A stretch of DNA of 9,427 nt from Anaerolineae bacterium (GTDB taxonomy: Bacteria > Chloroflexota > Anaerolineae > Anaerolineales > E44-bin32). How positions within the stretch are numbered: position 1 is the stretch's first letter; each line of letters begins with the position of its first letter. A program made the position numbers and the translations under genes. The stretch lies in contig DAOVIK010000049.1 in assembly GCA_030673735.1 (NCBI GenBank), positions 1 through 9,427 on the forward strand, read 5' to 3'. The notes beneath the pieces are model-generated. The model saw only the letters and a program-made list of their open reading frames with translations, did not search any database and had not been told where the DNA came from. Shown here piece by piece: positions 6,237-9,427 of the stretch.

Positions 6237-7075
6237 AGGTTGTCGTCACACTGGAAGAGCTGCGCGCCGCACGCCGCACGCTCCCAGATCCATTGGGGTT
6301 GGTGCCCACCATGGGCTTCCTGCATGAGGGCCACTTATCCCTGGTCCGGCGCGCCCGCAACGAGTGCGTCAGCGTTGCGGCCAGCATCTTCGTCAATCCC
6401 ACACAGTTCGGCCCCGATGAAGATCTTGACGCCTATCCTCGCAATTTGGACCGCGATCTGTCCTTGCTCGAGGCCGAAGGCGTCGACCTGGTCTGGACGC
6501 CCACGGACGAAATGATGTATCCACAAGGCTTCCAGACCTGGGTTACAGTCGACGAGCTTGCGGGGGTTCTAGAGGGCGCCCAACGCCCGGGCCATTTCCG
6601 TGGCGTGACCACGGTTGTCGCCAAGCTGTTCAACGCCTTCCAACCCCAGCGGGCCTATTTCGGCCAGAAGGATGCCCAGCAGGCGGCCGTGATCAAGCGC
6701 ATGGCGCGCGACCTGGACTTCCTGCTCGAGGTCGTTGTCTGCCCCACCGTGCGTGAGCCCGACGGGGTGGCCATGTCCAGCCGCAACTCATATTTCGATG
6801 AAACGCAGCGCAAGGCCGCCGGCATGCTGTATCAAGCGCTGAGCCGTGCGGCTGAAGCGTTCGCCGCTGGGGAGCGGGACGCCGAAACGCTGCGCCGCCT
6901 GATGTCCGAAACACTCGCCACCGAAAAGCTGGCCCGCCCCGAGTATGTTTCCGTCGCTGACCCCGATACGCTAGAGGAATTATCCGGCCCCATCGAGCGC
7001 GCGCTTCTCTCGATGGCCGTCTTCATCGGCAAGATCAGGTTGATCGATAACATGCTGCTGGGCGACGGGGCTTAA
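6233..7075 (+). CDS. panC: Pantothenate synthetase (pantoate--beta-alanine ligase)
   Basis: PanC joins pantoate and beta-alanine using ATP, through a pantoyl-adenylate, to make pantothenate. The 280-aa protein has the class I synthetase-like fold. LVPTMGFLHEGH (23-34) contains the HxGH nucleotide motif, and FVNPTQFG (53-60) is the pantoate site. YFGQKDAQQ (142-150) and the KMSKS-equivalent AMSSRN (180-185), preceded by VREPDG, complete the active site. All key residues look intact and the length is typical. The start overlaps the panE stop by 4 nt. Beta-alanine must come from a panD or another source outside this window. A 42-nt gap leads to coaX. Confidence 0.96.
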   Translation: MKVVVTLEELRAARRTLPDPLGLVPTMGFLHEGHLSLVRRARNECVSVAASIFVNPTQFGPDEDLDAYPRNLDRDLSLLEAEGVDLVWTPTDEMMYPQGFQTWVTVDELAGVLEGAQRPGHFRGVTTVVAKLFNAFQPQRAYFGQKDAQQAAVIKRMARDLDFLLEVVVCPTVREPDGVAMSSRNSYFDETQRKAAGMLYQALSRAAEAFAAGERDAETLRRLMSETLATEKLARPEYVSVADPDTLEELSGPIERALLSMAVFIGKIRLIDNMLLGDGA

Positions 7076-7117
7076 CCGCGGAACTGGAAGCCCCTCCACA
7101 GAAAGGTGAGCATAAAC

Positions 7118-7882
7118 ATGCTGCTGACCATCGACATCGGCAATACCAACATCACGCTCGGCGTGCATCGCGACAAAGAACTGGTCACTGCCTGGCGGCT
7201 GGCCACCGATCACGAGCGGATGCCCGACGAGTACGGGCTGCAATTGCTGGGATTGCTGCAGCATGAAGGCCTTCAGTCTTCCGACATCAAGGGCGCCGCC
7301 TTGGCTTCCGTCGTGCCGCCGCTGACGGGAGTTTTCTTCGACGCCTGCACTAACTACATCGGGCAGCAGCCACTGGTGATCGACCCCGGTGTAAAGACCG
7401 GCGTGCGCATCCGCATCGAAGATCCCAAATCCGTGGGCGCCGACAGGGTGGCTGACGCCGCCGCGGTCCTGAATCTCTATGGGGGTCCCGCCTGCGTGGT
7501 TGATTTTGGAACGGCCACCACGTTCGACGCCATCTCCGCTGAAGGGGACTACTTGGGAGGGGCAATAGCACCGGGCATCACCATCTCAGCCGAAGCACTC
7601 ACCCAGCGTACGGCCAAGCTGCCCCGCGTTGATCTCGTACGCCCTCCCTCGATCATCGGCCGCTCGACGGTGCAAGCCATGCAATCCGGCTTGATTTTCG
7701 GCTACGTCGGGCTGGTGGAAGGAATCGTGGCGCGCATGCGGAAGGAGCTGGGAAAGCAGATGAAGGTGATCGGCACGGGAGGTCTGTCCTCCCTGATCGC
7801 TCGCGAGACCGACGTCATCGAGATCCTCGCACCCTGGCTCACGCTTGAAGGCATGCGCATCATCTGGGAAATGAACCAGTAA
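7118..7882 (+). CDS. coaX: Type III pantothenate kinase
   Basis: CoaX phosphorylates pantothenate to 4'-phosphopantothenate, the first step of coenzyme A synthesis. Unlike CoaA, this type is not feedback-inhibited by CoA and needs a monovalent cation. The 254-aa protein belongs to the ASKHA fold. LLTIDIGNTNITLGV (2-16) contains the phosphate-1 Asp D6. ASVVPPLT (63-70), GADRVADAAA (107-116, with the likely base D109), VVDFGTATTFDAI (127-139, with D129) and GTGG near the C-terminus are all family signatures. The ATG at 7118 is preferred because GAAAGGTGAG (7101-7110) precedes it by 7 nt. An in-frame GTG at 7106 lies inside that ribosome binding site. The position after panC places vitamin synthesis and its first use in one transcript. 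The stop is 3 nt before the next gene. Confidence 0.95.
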   Translation: MLLTIDIGNTNITLGVHRDKELVTAWRLATDHERMPDEYGLQLLGLLQHEGLQSSDIKGAALASVVPPLTGVFFDACTNYIGQQPLVIDPGVKTGVRIRIEDPKSVGADRVADAAAVLNLYGGPACVVDFGTATTFDAISAEGDYLGGAIAPGITISAEALTQRTAKLPRVDLVRPPSIIGRSTVQAMQSGLIFGYVGLVEGIVARMRKELGKQMKVIGTGGLSSLIARETDVIEILAPWLTLEGMRIIWEMNQ

Positions 7883-7885
7883 GCG

Positions 7886-8575
7886 ATGTCTGCTCATCCG
7901 ATTATGAAGTGGGATAATCTATACAAGGAGATACTTACCTGCCGGCGATGCCCAAGGCTGGTTGCCTGGCGCGAGCATGTGGCGCGCGAAAAGCGCCGTG
8001 CCTATATGGATTGGGATTACTGGGGCAAGCCGCTTCACGGCTTTGGCGATCCGCAAGCCCGGCTTTGCATCATCGGATTGGCTCCCGCAGCACATGGCGC
8101 CAACCGAACCGGGCGCATGTTCTCCGGCGACAGCTCTGGACGCACGCTCATACCTGCCCTGCATCGCGCCGGATACGCCAATCAGCCAAACTCAGATCAT
8201 CGCAATGACGGCTTACGACTGAAAGATGCCTTCCTCACCGCGGTCGTGCGCTGCGCGCCGCCGAAGAACCGCCCCAACGGTGAGGAGCAAGCCAACTGCC
8301 TGCCCTTCCTGGCACGCGAGCTACAGCTGCTGCCCTCGCTGCGCGTCGTCCTTGCCCTGGGCAAGATCGCCTTCGACGGCTACCGCCGGCTTTTGCGTCA
8401 ACGCCACGTCGACGTACCCGACATGGCCTTTTCTCACGGCGCCTGTTACACTTCTCAATCTCTTCCGGCGCTGGTCGCCAGCTACCACCCCAGCCGGCAG
8501 AATACGAACACCGGCCGCCTTACCGACGCCATGCTCGACGAAGTGTTCGAGCGAATCGGTAGAATGCTTACATAG
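7886..8575 (+). CDS. Uracil-DNA glycosylase, family 5 (UDGb)-like, with Fe-S cluster
   Basis: This enzyme is predicted to excise uracil (and perhaps hypoxanthine or other deaminated bases) from DNA to start base-excision repair. The 229-aa protein shows the four cysteines expected for a [4Fe-4S] cluster: C19 and C22 in TCRRC, then C123 and C138. Motif 1 is GLAPAAHGANRTGR (64-77) followed by MFSGD. Here the catalytic Asp or Asn of other UDG families is replaced by Ala, which is the mark of family 5. The C-terminal motif HPSRQNTNTGRL (201-212) matches the DNA-binding HPS loop. The ATG at 7886 lies 3 nt after coaX with a poor ribosome binding site, so reinitiation from coaX is likely. A second ATG at 7904 would remove six residues and is also possible. 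A DNA repair gene at the end of a vitamin operon probably reflects chromosomal proximity, not a shared pathway. Confidence 0.9.
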   Translation: MSAHPIMKWDNLYKEILTCRRCPRLVAWREHVAREKRRAYMDWDYWGKPLHGFGDPQARLCIIGLAPAAHGANRTGRMFSGDSSGRTLIPALHRAGYANQPNSDHRNDGLRLKDAFLTAVVRCAPPKNRPNGEEQANCLPFLARELQLLPSLRVVLALGKIAFDGYRRLLRQRHVDVPDMAFSHGACYTSQSLPALVASYHPSRQNTNTGRLTDAMLDEVFERIGRMLT

Positions 8576-8628
8576 ATCTTGGACCCAAATCCCGGTTTCG
8601 CGGCGCAACCACCCCTCAAGGATGCTGC

Positions 8629-9427
8629 ATGCAAGGTGACACCACCACAGCCAACGAACCGATTGCCACCCCGAAGAAGCGTGTACTCGATCCGTTTGGA
8701 TTGTTGAATCTCTCGATCGTCTATGTGATTTGGAGCAGCACCTACCTGGCGATTCGCATCGCCGTGCGCGAGGGAGGTGGCTTCCCTCCATACACGTTGG
8801 GCCTCACGCGAATGCTGGCCGCGGGGACGCTCATGCTCATCTGGGCCAAGCTGCGCGGCGCGCGCATACTGCCCACGCGCAAGGAGCTGCCGGTGCTGGT
8901 CGGGTCGGGTTTGCTAATGTGGCCGGTGGCCAATGGGCTGGTGAACTGGTCCGAGCAGCATGCCGACTCGGGCATCGCGGCTCTCACCGTGGCCTCAGCG
9001 CCGATCTGGGCGGCAATGATGGAAGGCATTTTGGATCGCCGCCCTCCTTCCCCACGCCTGATCCTTTCACTGCTCGTCGGCTTCGCCGGCATCGGCCTCC
9101 TCAGTGTGCCATCGTTACTGCAAGGCGCTACCGCCGAAACCCTCGCCATCTTGGCACTCCTGTTTGCCTCCTTCTGTTGGTCGGCAGGGTCGATCCTCCA
9201 GAGCCGGCGCCAGGTGGATTTGACGCCGCGCGCCAACTCCGGATATCAGCACCTCATTGGCGGCGTAGGATTCGCATTGATCGTACTGCTGCTACGCGCC
9301 CCCGCGCCCACGCCAACAACCGATGCCTGGCTGGCGTGGGGTTTTCTGGTGGTGTTCGGATCGTCCGTCGGCTTCACCGCGTTCGTTGTAGCCCTCCAGC
9401 GGCTGCCTATCCGCATTACGATGACCT
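8629..9427 (+). CDS. EamA/DMT-superfamily transporter (3' end outside window)
   Basis: The frame is open from ATG 8629 to the window end, giving 266 residues without a stop. Eight hydrophobic segments can be seen at about 25-46, 55-73, 88-106, 115-133, 144-161, 172-190, 208-222 and 234-255, in line with the ten expected in full-length drug/metabolite transporters. The first segment carries the EamA-like VIWSSTYLAIR signature, and LTRMLAAG (59-66) and the SAPIWAA stretch (123-129) are also family-typical. The first EamA repeat is complete and the second is cut by the window edge. It is an inner-membrane protein that probably exports or imports a small metabolite; the substrate cannot be told from sequence. 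AAGGA (8618-8622) lies 6 nt before the ATG, supporting the start. A 53-nt gap separates it from the glycosylase gene, with no terminator seen, so read-through is possible. Confidence 0.9.
   Translation, partial: MQGDTTTANEPIATPKKRVLDPFGLLNLSIVYVIWSSTYLAIRIAVREGGGFPPYTLGLTRMLAAGTLMLIWAKLRGARILPTRKELPVLVGSGLLMWPVANGLVNWSEQHADSGIAALTVASAPIWAAMMEGILDRRPPSPRLILSLLVGFAGIGLLSVPSLLQGATAETLAILALLFASFCWSAGSILQSRRQVDLTPRANSGYQHLIGGVGFALIVLLLRAPAPTPTTDAWLAWGFLVVFGSSVGFTAFVVALQRLPIRITMT

Noticed and set aside
7050..7127. Direct repeat ACATGCTGCTG at 7050-7060 and 7117-7127
   Set aside because: The copies fall in the panC C-terminal codons and the coaX start. The match is short, a single pair, and explained by Met-Leu-Leu codons in both places.
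8560..8565. TAGAAT as a -10 box for the transporter gene
   Set aside because: It lies within the glycosylase coding end, lacks the TGn extension and has no -35 partner. The match is too weak to call.
8742..9236. Antisense reading frame of 164 codons in the transporter region
   Set aside because: The + strand frame from 8629 encodes a clear multi-helix EamA protein. The antisense frame looks arbitrary and is Ser/Arg/Pro-rich.

Overview
The window is a GC-rich stretch in which every supportable gene lies on the + strand. It looks like ordinary bacterial chromosome, with no mobile elements, RNA genes or CRISPR. The gene content hints at Chloroflexota (Anaerolineae-like): an archaeal-type bifunctional phosphoglucose/phosphomannose isomerase, a family 5 (UDGb) uracil-DNA glycosylase, a type III pantothenate kinase, and a possible leader RNA in front of panB. 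This taxonomic call is an inference from gene families, not from a marker gene.

Positions 1-150 hold the last codons of an unidentified gene and a strong intrinsic terminator. Positions 220-3591 and on to 4097 form a first block. An extended -10 promoter sits so close to rsmI that the mRNA is predicted to be leaderless. rsmI (16S rRNA C1402 ribose methyltransferase) overlaps the isomerase gene by 4 nt. A membrane-anchored or exported Ig-like plus beta-propeller protein follows, and its gene overlaps a thioredoxin-fold (redoxin-like) gene by 13 nt.

Positions 4098-4416 are the only gap over 300 nt. It holds a hairpin after the redoxin gene, an extended -10 promoter (TGATATAAT), and a leader of about 120 nt with several competing hairpins. 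One of these overlaps the panB Shine-Dalgarno.

Positions 4417-7882 are a pantothenate/coenzyme A block: panB, panE, panC and coaX. Together they take 2-oxoisovalerate to ketopantoate, pantoate, pantothenate and 4'-phosphopantothenate. panD (the beta-alanine source) is not in the window. A family 5 uracil-DNA glycosylase gene starts 3 nt after coaX and probably shares its transcript. The window ends inside an EamA/DMT-family transporter gene.

No clearly new system is visible. The points most worth checking are the structured panB leader and the predicted leaderless start of rsmI.
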